Source of the DNA: Rhizobiales bacterium 32-66-11
GTDB lineage: Bacteria > Pseudomonadota > Alphaproteobacteria > Rhizobiales > Xanthobacteraceae
DNA: 64,000 nt
Assembly (NCBI GenBank): GCA_002304505.1
Contig: NCEH01000005.1
Location: 62,001 to 126,000, forward strand
Direction: 5' to 3'
Both the position numbers and the translations under genes were made by a program. This document shows, piece by piece, positions 36,439 through 44,489 of the stretch. A model generated the notes under the pieces. The model did no database searches, was not told the origin of the DNA, and saw only the letters and a list, made by a program, of their open reading frames with translations. Within the stretch, counting starts at the first letter, position 1. Each line of letters starts with the position of its first letter.

Positions 36439-37766
36439 TGAGCGAAAAGGACTGGATTCCCACAACGCCGCGTAAGTCTCACACGTTCGATGACTATACG
36501 CTCTCTGAAATTCGGCGCGCTGCGGCGACCGGCATTTATGATATCCGGGGAGGCGGATCAAAGCGCAAGCTGCCGAACTTTGACGATCTTCTGTTGCTGG
36601 GCGCGTCCATGACCCGCTACCCGCTCGAAGGCTATCGGGAGAAATGCGGGACCGACGTGACGCTGGGTGGACGCTTCGCCAAGAACCCGCTGCGGCTCTC
36701 CATTCCCATCACCATCGCCGGCATGAGCTTCGGCTCACTCTCGGCCCAGGCGAAGGAAGCTCTGGGACGGGGCGCCAGCCTTGCCGGAACCTCCACCACC
36801 ACGGGCGATGGCGGCATGACTCCGGAGGAGCGGGGGCAATCTAAATATCTCGTCTATCAGTATCTGCCCTCGCGCTACGGCATGAATCCCGATGATCTGC
36901 GGCGGGCGGATGCCATCGAGATCGTCATTGGCCAGGGCGCTAAACCCGGTGGCGGCGGCATGCTTCTGGGCCAGAAGATTTCCGATCGCGTAGCGGAAAT
37001 GCGCACCTTGCCCAAGGGCATCGACCAGCGTTCGGCCTGTCGGCACCCCGACTGGACCGGCGCCGACGACCTTGAAATCAAGATCCATGAGCTGCGTGAA
37101 ATCACCAATTGGGAAAAGCCGATCTATCTCAAGATCGGAGCGAGCCGGCCTTATTATGACACGGCGCTGGCCGTGAAGTCCGGTGCCGATGTGATCGTTC
37201 TGGACGGCATGCAGGGCGGCACGGCAGCGACGCAAGAGGTGTTCATTGAGCATGTGGGCATTCCCCTGCTCTCGGCCATTCGCCCGGCGGTGCAGGCGCT
37301 GCAGGACCTCGGCATGCATCGCAAGGTGCAGCTCATCGTCTCCGGCGGTATTCGCAACGGTGCGGATGTGGCCAAGGCTATGGCGCTTGGTGCCGATGCC
37401 GTCGCCATCGGCACCGCGGCTCTGGTCGCCCTCGGCGACAATGATCCCAGGTGGGAAGGCGAGTATGAAAAGCTCGGGACCACCGCTGGCGCCTATGACG
37501 ATTGGCACGAGGGCAAGGATCCTGCCGGCATCACCACCCAGACGCCGGAGTTGGCGGCGCGGCTTGATCCGGTCAAGGCCGGCCATCGGCTCGCCAATTA
37601 TCTCAAGGTGATGACGCTGGAGGCGCAAACGCTGGCGCGCGCGTGCGGCAAGAGCCACCTGCACAATCTGGAGCCGGAGGACCTCGTGGCCCTCACCATT
37701 GAGGCCGCCGCCATGGCGCGAGTGCCGCTCGCTGGAACCGAGTGGATTCCTGGCCAGCGGTTCTAA
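36438..37766 (+). CDS. FMN-binding glutamate synthase-like subunit (MgsC/GlxD-like)
   Basis: 442 residues of the glutamate synthase central/FMN barrel: ITIAGMSFGSLSAQAKEALG, GASLAGTSTTTGDGGMTPEE, PGGGGMLLGQKIS, DVIVLDGMQGGTAATQEVF and LIVSGGIRNGADVAKAMALG. The CxxxxxCxxxxC cluster motif of GltB is not visible. The only cysteines in conserved-looking contexts are in SACRHPDW and ARACGKSHLHN, which may mean no iron-sulfur cluster in this subunit. As MgsC it would condense an amine-derived gamma-glutamyl donor to an N-alkylglutamate. Last gene of the operon. Confidence 0.83.
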   Translation: MSEKDWIPTTPRKSHTFDDYTLSEIRRAAATGIYDIRGGGSKRKLPNFDDLLLLGASMTRYPLEGYREKCGTDVTLGGRFAKNPLRLSIPITIAGMSFGSLSAQAKEALGRGASLAGTSTTTGDGGMTPEERGQSKYLVYQYLPSRYGMNPDDLRRADAIEIVIGQGAKPGGGGMLLGQKISDRVAEMRTLPKGIDQRSACRHPDWTGADDLEIKIHELREITNWEKPIYLKIGASRPYYDTALAVKSGADVIVLDGMQGGTAATQEVFIEHVGIPLLSAIRPAVQALQDLGMHRKVQLIVSGGIRNGADVAKAMALGADAVAIGTAALVALGDNDPRWEGEYEKLGTTAGAYDDWHEGKDPAGITTQTPELAARLDPVKAGHRLANYLKVMTLEAQTLARACGKSHLHNLEPEDLVALTIEAAAMARVPLAGTEWIPGQRF

Positions 37767-37863
37767 TCCACGCTGCTCCGGCTGCGTGAGCCTGGTTGTT
37801 TTTTGCGTCCAGGAAAGGCGCGTAGGAAAGGCGCGCCGGGACGGCTGTACGGATCGCACGAGC

Positions 37864-37887
37864 GGAGAGCGGGTTATCTCGCTCTCC
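37864..37887. terminator. Hairpin between convergent genes
   Basis: GGAGAGCG and CGCTCTCC, eight perfect pairs with an eight-base loop, lie between the mgsC-like stop and the convergent regulator stop. There is no strong T-tract on either side. It could serve both transcripts. Confidence 0.4.
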
Positions 37888-37898
37888 CCACGGCTTAC

Positions 37899-38558
37899 CT
37901 ACTCATTATAAATGATTATGGAGAGAAACTTCGCACGTTCGTCGAAAATGCGCTCTGGCCCGTGCACCACATTTCCGGAGAAGGTGAAAGCGTCACCGGG
38001 TTCCAGAACATAGGTGTGATCCCCAAATCGATACTCCATGCGTCCTTGCAGCATGTAGATGAATTCTGTTCCAGGGTGCGAAAAGCGCGGCCAGGACTGG
38101 CTCTTTTTATCCATCTCGATGAAGAAAGGCTCGAAAATCTTTCTCGGTCCGCGATCGTAGGACAGCAGTTTATAAGTATGGCCGTGCTTGGTGCCCACGC
38201 GCACGACCTCCATCTGGTCGCTGCGCTTGATGAGCTGCGCCATGCCGTTCTGCTGGTCGGTTTCCTGAAACAGGTCCGCCATGCCGATGCCGAGGGCCTC
38301 GCAGACCCGTTCGAGGGAATCAAGGCTCGCGGTGGCCGCGCCGTTCTCGATCCGGCTCAGCATGGCGCTGGAGATCCCGGCTCCGGTGCTCACTTCCGCC
38401 AGTGTGAGTTTGGCGGCCGCGCGCCGGTTGCGCAAAACGACGCCGATCCGTTTTTCCAGCGGCACGCGCGCGGCAGATTGCTCCGATGGGCCCTGCTGGT
38501 CCTCGGCGCTCTTGCCCGATGCTCGTGTTCGGGAAGGCCCCTTCGCCTTCATTGCCAT
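37899..38558 (-). CDS. XRE-cupin transcriptional regulator (PuuR-like)
   Basis: 219 residues from ATG 38558. A basic N-terminal tail, then an XRE helix-turn-helix (LTLAEVSTGAGISSAMLSRI, ENGAATASLDSLERVCEALG), then a C-terminal cupin (HPGTEFIYMLQGRMEYRFGD, HTYVLEPGDAFTF). This is the PuuR/HipB-cupin architecture that represses polyamine or amine catabolism genes and binds the amine or its product in the cupin. It is divergent from the permease gene, with TGCA palindromes between them. Confidence 0.87.
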   Translation of the reverse strand: MAMKAKGPSRTRASGKSAEDQQGPSEQSAARVPLEKRIGVVLRNRRAAAKLTLAEVSTGAGISSAMLSRIENGAATASLDSLERVCEALGIGMADLFQETDQQNGMAQLIKRSDQMEVVRVGTKHGHTYKLLSYDRGPRKIFEPFFIEMDKKSQSWPRFSHPGTEFIYMLQGRMEYRFGDHTYVLEPGDAFTFSGNVVHGPERIFDERAKFLSIIIYNE

Positions 38559-38708
38559 TCTTCTGATCCTTGCGCCGACGTTACGTAAGTACACGAAGCA
38601 TAGCGGGCTCATTCGACTTTGGTAAGGGCCGGTGAATCTCTCAGCGGATGCAGAGACAAAAAAATAGTCTCGCCGACATCAGAAGGATGTTGCGGAGGAT
38701 AAAAAAAT

Positions 38709-38747
38709 ATGCATCAAATGCATGCAAAAATAATGCATGATATGCAA
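38709..38747. promoter_or_regulatory. Paired ATGCAT operator sites upstream of the permease
   Basis: ATGCAT at 38709-38714 and 38718-38723 (start-to-start nine bases), then ATGCAT at 38733-38738 and ATGCAA at 38742-38747 (again nine). The second pair contains the perfect palindrome TGCAT-GAT-ATGCA. It lies in AT-rich DNA 48 bases before the start codon. Likely sites for the adjacent XRE-cupin regulator. Confidence 0.6.
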
Positions 38748-38794
38748 AAAACAACCTTTCCATAAATATCAGAGTCTTCTGAAGGGGTCGGCTT

Positions 38795-40546
38795 ATGTCC
38801 ATCATGTCAGACGTTAACGGGAGCGGAGAAAGCTCCATGCGAGAAGTCGAGGGTCTGCACCGGACCATCGATTGGAAGGGGGCATTCTGGATCGCCAGCG
38901 GTGTTCCCGCCCTGGTCTTGATTTCCATCGGTGGCATGGGCGCCACCGCCGGCAAATTGGCATTCCTGGTCTGGGCGATATCGGTGCTGATGGGCCTCAG
39001 TCAGGCCTACAGTTATGCCGAGATCGGCGGCTTGTTCGCTAATAAATCGGGCGGCGCGGCCGTCTATGGCGCGGCGGCGTGGCTGCGCTACAGCAAGCTC
39101 ACCGCTCCGCTCTCAGTGTGGTGCAATTGGTTTGCCTGGTCGCCGGTGCTTTCCCTCGGCTGCGCTATCGCGGCCGGATATATCCTGAATGCCATCGCGC
39201 CAATTCCGGTGTTCACTGCGGAATCCGCAGAAGTGGGCGCCTGGCTCAAAATGGCGTCTCACGCCGCCGCCATTGATGGAAAGAGCTTGGAGGACGCGAC
39301 AAAGATCGCCATCGCCGCGCTGACCGAGGCCGGTACGCCGGCCCTGCGTTCTTTCAAGCTGGTCAGCTTCTCCTTGTTTGGAATGGCCAATATCGAGATC
39401 GGCGCCACCTTCTTTATCGGGGCAATCTTGATGCTGGTCGCCTTCGCCATCCAACATCGTGGCATTCTCGGCACCGCTCGCGTGCAGATGTGGATTGGCC
39501 TGTTGGTGGTCATTCCCATGCTGATTGTGGGTATCGTTCCCTTCCTCAACGGCAGCGTCCATTACGATAATTACGTTCCGCTCCTACCCCCAACGGGGGC
39601 GTGGAACAATGGTGGCTGGACCCAATTCTTCGGCGCGCTCTTCATTGCGGGCTGGTCCACCTACGCGTTCGAAACCGCCGTCTGCTACACCCGCGAGTTC
39701 AAAAATCCGGCAAGCGACACCAAGAAGTCCATTATCAGCGCGGGGATGCTGTGCGTGGTGCTCTACACATTGGTGGCGGCGACCTTCCAAGGCTATCTCG
39801 GCCTGGACGGCATGACCCAACCGGGCATCGTGGACGGCACCGGGGTCGCGGCCGCCATGGGGAACATGGTTGGCACCGGCTCCGCGATCGTCACCCATCT
39901 GCTTGAGATGATGATGATCTTGGCGCTTGTTCTGGCGATCATGATGGCCATGGCGGGGTCTTCCCGCACGCTCTATCAGGGCGGTGTTGACGGCTGGCTG
40001 CCCAAATATCTGGCCCATACCAATGAAAATGGCGCACCGACCAAGGCCATGTGGACGGATCTCGTCTTCAACCTCGGCCTGCTCACCTTCGCCGCCTCGG
40101 ATGCGACGGCCTATTATCTGATCCTGTCGATCTCGAACGTCGGCTATATGCTGTTCATCTTCCTGAACCTGCAGGCGACCTGGATCCACCGGATCGATAG
40201 CCCCAACATTCCGCGCCCCTACCGCGCCCCCAATTGGTTGGTGGGGTTCAACGCGGTGCTGGGTTTCGTGAATCTTCTGTTCATGGGGGCTGGCGCCAAA
40301 GTGTGGGGAAATCCCAATGCGCTTTGGTACGGCCTTGTCTTCGCCCTTCTCATCATCCCAGTCTTTCTTTACCGGCACTATGTGCAGGATAAGGGTCGCT
40401 TTCCAGACCATATGTTGCTGGATCTTGATCTGAAGGGACAGGACTTGGGTGAACGACGGGCTGGCATTCTTCCGTATCTCACGCTCGCTCTGGGCGCCGG
40501 CGTGATCCTATTCGGTCACTACTACTTCCAGCTTCCGCCTGCCTGA
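38795..40546 (+). CDS. APC-family amino acid/amine permease
   Basis: 583 residues, with about 12 hydrophobic helices of the amino acid-polyamine-organocation fold. The first contains SGVPALVLISIGGMGATAGK and a later one FGALFIAGWSTYAFETAVCY. An inserted soluble-looking segment lies at about residues 145-190 (SHAAAIDGKSLEDATKIAIA), making it longer than the usual 450-500 residues. It would import the amine or amino acid handled by the neighbouring oxidase and ligase. ATG 38795 follows GAAGGGG. Under the ATGCAT operators. Confidence 0.87.
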   Translation: MSIMSDVNGSGESSMREVEGLHRTIDWKGAFWIASGVPALVLISIGGMGATAGKLAFLVWAISVLMGLSQAYSYAEIGGLFANKSGGAAVYGAAAWLRYSKLTAPLSVWCNWFAWSPVLSLGCAIAAGYILNAIAPIPVFTAESAEVGAWLKMASHAAAIDGKSLEDATKIAIAALTEAGTPALRSFKLVSFSLFGMANIEIGATFFIGAILMLVAFAIQHRGILGTARVQMWIGLLVVIPMLIVGIVPFLNGSVHYDNYVPLLPPTGAWNNGGWTQFFGALFIAGWSTYAFETAVCYTREFKNPASDTKKSIISAGMLCVVLYTLVAATFQGYLGLDGMTQPGIVDGTGVAAAMGNMVGTGSAIVTHLLEMMMILALVLAIMMAMAGSSRTLYQGGVDGWLPKYLAHTNENGAPTKAMWTDLVFNLGLLTFAASDATAYYLILSISNVGYMLFIFLNLQATWIHRIDSPNIPRPYRAPNWLVGFNAVLGFVNLLFMGAGAKVWGNPNALWYGLVFALLIIPVFLYRHYVQDKGRFPDHMLLDLDLKGQDLGERRAGILPYLTLALGAGVILFGHYYFQLPPA

Positions 40547-41034
40547 GTATCGGTTCCGCGCGGCACCCCCGCGCGGAACTTTCGATCAGCTGACCTCGAA
40601 AGATACTTAACACTACTTTGACCGTTAATGTCTGAGGTATGCTCTACAGTGTGGACATCTGAGCGTATCCGGTTTGAAGAAGCCCCGGCGGAAAAGCCAA
40701 TGACGCCAACCCGCTTGGGATCAATGCCCCATTTATGCACGCGTCGCCGCATCTCGACCGGAAGGCCGGTCTTCACCCGCGCCATGAGCATGTCCATCTC
40801 CTTCAGATGGGCTTCGGGCAATTGCATCGGAGACCCTCGCCGGTCGGATTCGAGCGGGCAACCGAGGGCGGCGGCGGGCTATGGCGAAGCGTAGCGGAGA
40901 AACGGCAGCTTGCAGCGTGCCGGAACGAGGGGGGTACGTTTCCGGCCCCCCGCCATCAGATCACAGGGTGAGTCCTGGAGGTGAACGCGACGCCGGAAGA
41001 AGGAAGCGCAAGAAAATCGCTCGGCACTGCCAAC
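40547..41034. other. Mostly gene-free; contains an alpha/beta hydrolase fragment
   Basis: On the minus strand 40661-40827 encodes HLKEMDMLMARVKTGLPVEM then RRRVHKWGIDPKRVGVIGFS AGA. WGIDPKRVGVIGFSAG is the nucleophile-elbow segment of an acetyl-hydrolase/dienelactone-hydrolase-like enzyme. It is only a short remnant. The rest of the 488 bases holds no supported gene. Confidence 0.4.
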
Positions 41035-41577
41035 TTAGACCCCCGGAGGGAGTTTGGAGCGCATCATCTCCCTGCGATTGAGCTTGCGGCCGTCCACGAT
41101 GAAAGTCCCGTCGCCCACGGCGTGCAGCATGCGCTTTTCCTTGCGCGCTTCGTCAAAATAGGCCGCGACGCCCTTCATCACAACAATGCTGTGTCGCTCA
41201 ATGATGTCTGCGACGCGGCATTCGATATTCGCCAGACATTCCTTGATGAGAGGGGCTCCAACATGCTTTCCGGGGAGAGTCGTGAGGCCGAATTTCTGAA
41301 ACTTGTCAGTATCCTCGCCAGAGCAGGTTCCAATCCCGACAACGGTGTCGATCATATCCACTGTCGGGATCGAAATTACACATTCCCGTGACGATTGGAG
41401 AGCGGCGTAGGAATAATTCCAGGCACCCGTAGTAATTGCGAATTCCGCTGAAAATCCCATGACCATGGTCCATGTTATGGTCATGACATTGTTCTTTTCG
41501 CCATCATTCGTCGTCACGAGAACAACAGGTCCAGGCTCGATCAATGTGAAGGCTTTTTCAAGCGCAAGAGTATGCAT
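41035..41577 (-). CDS. Flavin reductase-family protein
   Basis: 180 residues from ATG 41577, with GAAGGA upstream. VVLVTTNDGEKNNVMTITWT near the N-terminus, FAITTGAWNYSYAALQSSRE, CVISIPTVDMIDTVVGIGTC and ANIECRVADIIERHSIVVMK follow the FMN-binding split-barrel pattern of flavin reductase/DIM6-NTAB proteins. It may be an NAD(P)H:FMN reductase or a small flavoprotein. Partner and substrate are unknown; it is not obviously part of the ben/pca set. Confidence 0.78.
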   Translation of the reverse strand: MHTLALEKAFTLIEPGPVVLVTTNDGEKNNVMTITWTMVMGFSAEFAITTGAWNYSYAALQSSRECVISIPTVDMIDTVVGIGTCSGEDTDKFQKFGLTTLPGKHVGAPLIKECLANIECRVADIIERHSIVVMKGVAAYFDEARKEKRMLHAVGDGTFIVDGRKLNRREMMRSKLPPGV

Positions 41578-41742
41578 GTCGCGATCCTTCGTCGTGGCGC
41601 AACGATCATATACACCCTCTCGCCGGATGCTCATTTCCGATTTTGTGGTCCGCCAGGCAGCCCTTCTACACCTTCGCCTTGAATTCCGCAGTACACCGCT
41701 TCCCCAATTTTCGGGAACCACCTCGCTGCCGGGTGGGCCCGG

Positions 41743-42945
41743 TCACACCCGCTCGAGCGCCACCGCGATGCCCTGGCCGACGCCGATGCACATGGTGCTG
41801 AGCGAGCGCCGGCCTCCGGTGAGCGCCAATTCCAGCGCTGCGGTGCCGGTGATGCGGGCGCCGGACATGCCGAGCGGATGGCCGAGCGCGATGGCGCCGC
41901 CGTTGGGGTTCACCCGCGTATCATCGTCGGCAATGCCGAGGTCGCGCAGGGTGGCGAGGCCCTGGGAGGCGAACGCCTCGTTCAGCTCGATCACGTCGAA
42001 ATCGGCCGGGGTGAGGCCGAGGCGGGCCATCAGCTTCTTGGCGGACGGCGCCGGGCCGATGCCCATGATGCGCGGCGGCACGCCGGCCGCCGCCCCGCCC
42101 AGCACCCGGGCGATGGGGGTGAGGCCATATTTCGCGGCAGCGGCTTCGTCGGCAAGGATGAGCGCGGCGGCGCCGTCATTCACGCCGGAGGCATTGCCCG
42201 CCGTCACCGTGCCGCCCTTGCGGAACGGGGTCGGCAGCTTGGCCAGCGCCTCCAGGGTGGTGGCGCGCGGGTGCTCGTCGCGCTCCACGAGGATGGGGCC
42301 GCCCTTGCGCTGGGGGATGGCCACGGGGACGATCTCCCGCGCCAGCCGCCCGTTCGCCTGCGCGGCGGCGGCCTTGGCCTGCGAGCGTAGGGCGAAGGCA
42401 TCCTGATCAGCGCGGGTGATGGCAAAGTCCTCGGCCACGTTCTCGCCGGTCTCCGGCATGGAATCGACGCCGTACTGCGCCTTCATCAGCGGGTTCACGA
42501 AGCGCCAGCCGATGGTGGTGTCGTGGATCTCCGCATGGCGCGAGAAAGCCGTCTCCGCCTTGGGCATGACAAACGGCGCCCGCGACATGGATTCGACGCC
42601 GCCGGCGATCATGAGGGACGCCTCGCCAGCCTTGATGGCGCGGGCCGCGGTGATCACCGCATCCATGCCCGAGCCGCACAGCCGGTTGATGGTCGTGCCC
42701 GGCACACCGACCGGCAGGCCGGCCAGCAAAAGCGACATGCGGGCGACGTTGCGATTGTCCTCGCCCGCCTGGTTGGCGCAGCCGAGAATCACGTCGTCCA
42801 CGACCGCGAAGTCGACGCCCGCATTGCGCGCCATGAGCGCCTTCAGGGCCACCGAGCCGAGGTCGTCCGCCCGCACCGGGGCGAGCGCGCCGCCGAAGCG
42901 GCCGATGGGCGTGCGGATATAGTCGCAGATGAAGACGTCCTTCAT
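41743..42945 (-). CDS. pcaF: 3-oxoadipyl-CoA thiolase
   Basis: 400 residues, the usual length. Splits 3-oxoadipyl-CoA into succinyl-CoA and acetyl-CoA, the last step of the beta-ketoadipate pathway. Acylated Cys90 is in INRLCGSGMD; the catalytic His is in GGAIALGHPLG and the second Cys in MCIGVGQG. The sequence starts MKDVFICDYIRTPIGRFGG, typical of PcaF. Last of the pcaI-pcaJ-pcaF operon, nine bases after the pcaJ stop. Confidence 0.96.
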   Translation of the reverse strand: MKDVFICDYIRTPIGRFGGALAPVRADDLGSVALKALMARNAGVDFAVVDDVILGCANQAGEDNRNVARMSLLLAGLPVGVPGTTINRLCGSGMDAVITAARAIKAGEASLMIAGGVESMSRAPFVMPKAETAFSRHAEIHDTTIGWRFVNPLMKAQYGVDSMPETGENVAEDFAITRADQDAFALRSQAKAAAAQANGRLAREIVPVAIPQRKGGPILVERDEHPRATTLEALAKLPTPFRKGGTVTAGNASGVNDGAAALILADEAAAAKYGLTPIARVLGGAAAGVPPRIMGIGPAPSAKKLMARLGLTPADFDVIELNEAFASQGLATLRDLGIADDDTRVNPNGGAIALGHPLGMSGARITGTAALELALTGGRRSLSTMCIGVGQGIAVALERV

Positions 42946-42954
42946 TGCGTACTC

Positions 42955-43638
42955 CTAGAGCTCGGGAACGATGAGGTCGGCGACGGGGCCGGCGAGGACG
43001 AGCTCGGCCCCGGTCAGGGATTGGAGCCGCTCGAGCGTGATGGTGGGCAGCTTCTCGCGCAGCACGAAGCGGGCGCCCTCAATGTCGACGACGGCAAGGC
43101 TGGTATAGACCCGCGTGACGCAGCCCACCCCGGTGAGCGGCAGGGTGCAGCGCTCCAGGAGCTTCGGCTCGCCGGACTTGGTGACGTGCTCGGTGATGAC
43201 CGCGACGCGCCTCGCGCCATGCACGAGGTCCATGGCCCCGCCCACCGCCGGCACACCCTTGGCGCCCACGCTCCAATTGGCGAGATCGCCGTTCTGCGCC
43301 ACCTGGTAGGCGCCGAGGATGGCGACGTCGAGATGCCCGCCGCGTACCATGGCGAAGCTGTCCGCATGGTGGAAGAAGGCCGAGCCGGGCTTCAGCGTCA
43401 CCGCTTTCTTGCCGGCGTTGATGAGGTCCCAGTCCTCCTCGCCGGCGGGCGGCTCCTGGCCGAAATCGAGGATGCCGTTCTCGGTGTGGTAGATCACCTC
43501 CCGGCCGGCCGGCTGATAGCGCGCGACCATCTCGGGAAAGCCAATGCCGAGGTTCACATAGGCGCCGTCGGCAATGTCCTGTGCGGCGCGCCAGGCGATC
43601 TGGGCGTTGGAGAGCTTGGTATCGTCGCTGACGGTCAT
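42955..43638 (-). CDS. pcaJ: 3-oxoadipate CoA-transferase subunit B
   Basis: 227 residues. Transfers CoA from succinyl-CoA to 3-oxoadipate together with PcaI. The catalytic Glu53 lies in YHTENGILDFG. GGHLDVAILGAYQVAQNGDL and NWSVGAKGVPAVGGAMDLVH are family hallmarks. Starts within the stop codon of pcaI (ATGA overlap), so the two subunits are translationally coupled. Confidence 0.95.
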   Translation of the reverse strand: MTVSDDTKLSNAQIAWRAAQDIADGAYVNLGIGFPEMVARYQPAGREVIYHTENGILDFGQEPPAGEEDWDLINAGKKAVTLKPGSAFFHHADSFAMVRGGHLDVAILGAYQVAQNGDLANWSVGAKGVPAVGGAMDLVHGARRVAVITEHVTKSGEPKLLERCTLPLTGVGCVTRVYTSLAVVDIEGARFVLREKLPTITLERLQSLTGAELVLAGPVADLIVPEL

Positions 43639-44357
43639 GGATAGGTTGCTCCGGCGCGGTTCAGCAGCTCTTCCTGTGCGGGGTCGGTCACTTCCACCAC
43701 CCGCGAGACGAAGATGCCGGGGGTGACGACATGCTCCGGATCGATGGTGCCCGGAGGCACCACCTTCGACACCTGCACGATGGCGTGCCGGGCTGCCGTG
43801 CACATGAGCGGGCCGAAGTTGCGGGCCGCCTTGTTGTAAGTGAGGTTGCCGAGGCGGTCGCCGAGATGGGCCTTCACCAGGGCGAAGTCGGCCTTGAGCC
43901 AGCGCTCCTGCACATAGGGGCGGCCGTCGAACGCGGCGGTCGGCTTTCCGTTGGCCAGCTCCGTGCCGTAGGAGGTGGGCGTGTAGAAGGCAGGAATGCC
44001 GGCGCCGCCCGCGCGGATGCGCTCGGCCAGCGTGCCCTGCGGCACCAGCTCCAGCGCGATCTCGCCGGCGAGATATTTCTGCGTGAACACACGCGGATCG
44101 GCCGAGCGGGGGAAGGAGCAGATGAGCTTGCCCACCATCCCCACCTCGATCATGGCGGCGAGGCCGACATGGCCATTTCCGGCATTGTTGTTGACCACCG
44201 TGATGTTGCTCGGTGTGCCGGTCTTCACGAAGCGGTCGATGAGGGCGTGGATCAGCTCGATGGGTGCGCCGGAGCCGCCGAAGCCTCCGATCATCACCGT
44301 GGCGTTGTCGCCAATATCGGCCACCGCCTCCGCGGGTGTGGCGATCGTCTTGTCCAT
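43635..44357 (-). CDS. pcaI: 3-oxoadipate CoA-transferase subunit A
   Basis: 240 residues. MIGGFGGSGAPIELIHALID forms the CoA-binding glycine loop, followed by NITVVNNNAGNGHVGLAAMI and VPQGTLAERIRAGGAGIPAF. First gene of the pcaIJF operon, reading away from the IclR gene, with the inverted repeat at 44437-44477 in the promoter region 80 bases upstream. Confidence 0.95.
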   Translation of the reverse strand: MDKTIATPAEAVADIGDNATVMIGGFGGSGAPIELIHALIDRFVKTGTPSNITVVNNNAGNGHVGLAAMIEVGMVGKLICSFPRSADPRVFTQKYLAGEIALELVPQGTLAERIRAGGAGIPAFYTPTSYGTELANGKPTAAFDGRPYVQERWLKADFALVKAHLGDRLGNLTYNKAARNFGPLMCTAARHAIVQVSKVVPPGTIDPEHVVTPGIFVSRVVEVTDPAQEELLNRAGATYP

Positions 44358-44436
44358 GGAAGTCCCTGTAGCGCCCAAGGCGGCGCGCCTTTCCGATACC
44401 CGACGCATAAAAAGCCGGGGGCTCGACTTCAATGGG

Positions 44437-44477
44437 AATTGTGCGATATGGAGTTTTTGTTGAGATATCGCACAATT
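44437..44477. promoter_or_regulatory. Perfect 13-bp inverted repeat, candidate IclR operator
   Basis: AATTGTGCGATAT (44437-44449) and ATATCGCACAATT (44465-44477) are perfect complements 15 bases apart. They lie between the divergent pcaIJF operon and the IclR gene. The right arm ends just before the GGAGGAG ribosome site of the regulator, so binding would repress it. Confidence 0.75.
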
Positions 44478-44489
44478 GGAGGAGCGGCC

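Noticed and set aside
37899..38558. Toxin-antitoxin antitoxin (HipB-like)
   Set aside because: The C-terminal cupin and the linkage to permease and amine genes fit a PuuR-like metabolic regulator, and no toxin gene is adjacent.
40522..40827. Functional small hydrolase gene
   Set aside because: Only the nucleophile-elbow segment is recognisable; the rest of an alpha/beta hydrolase is missing.
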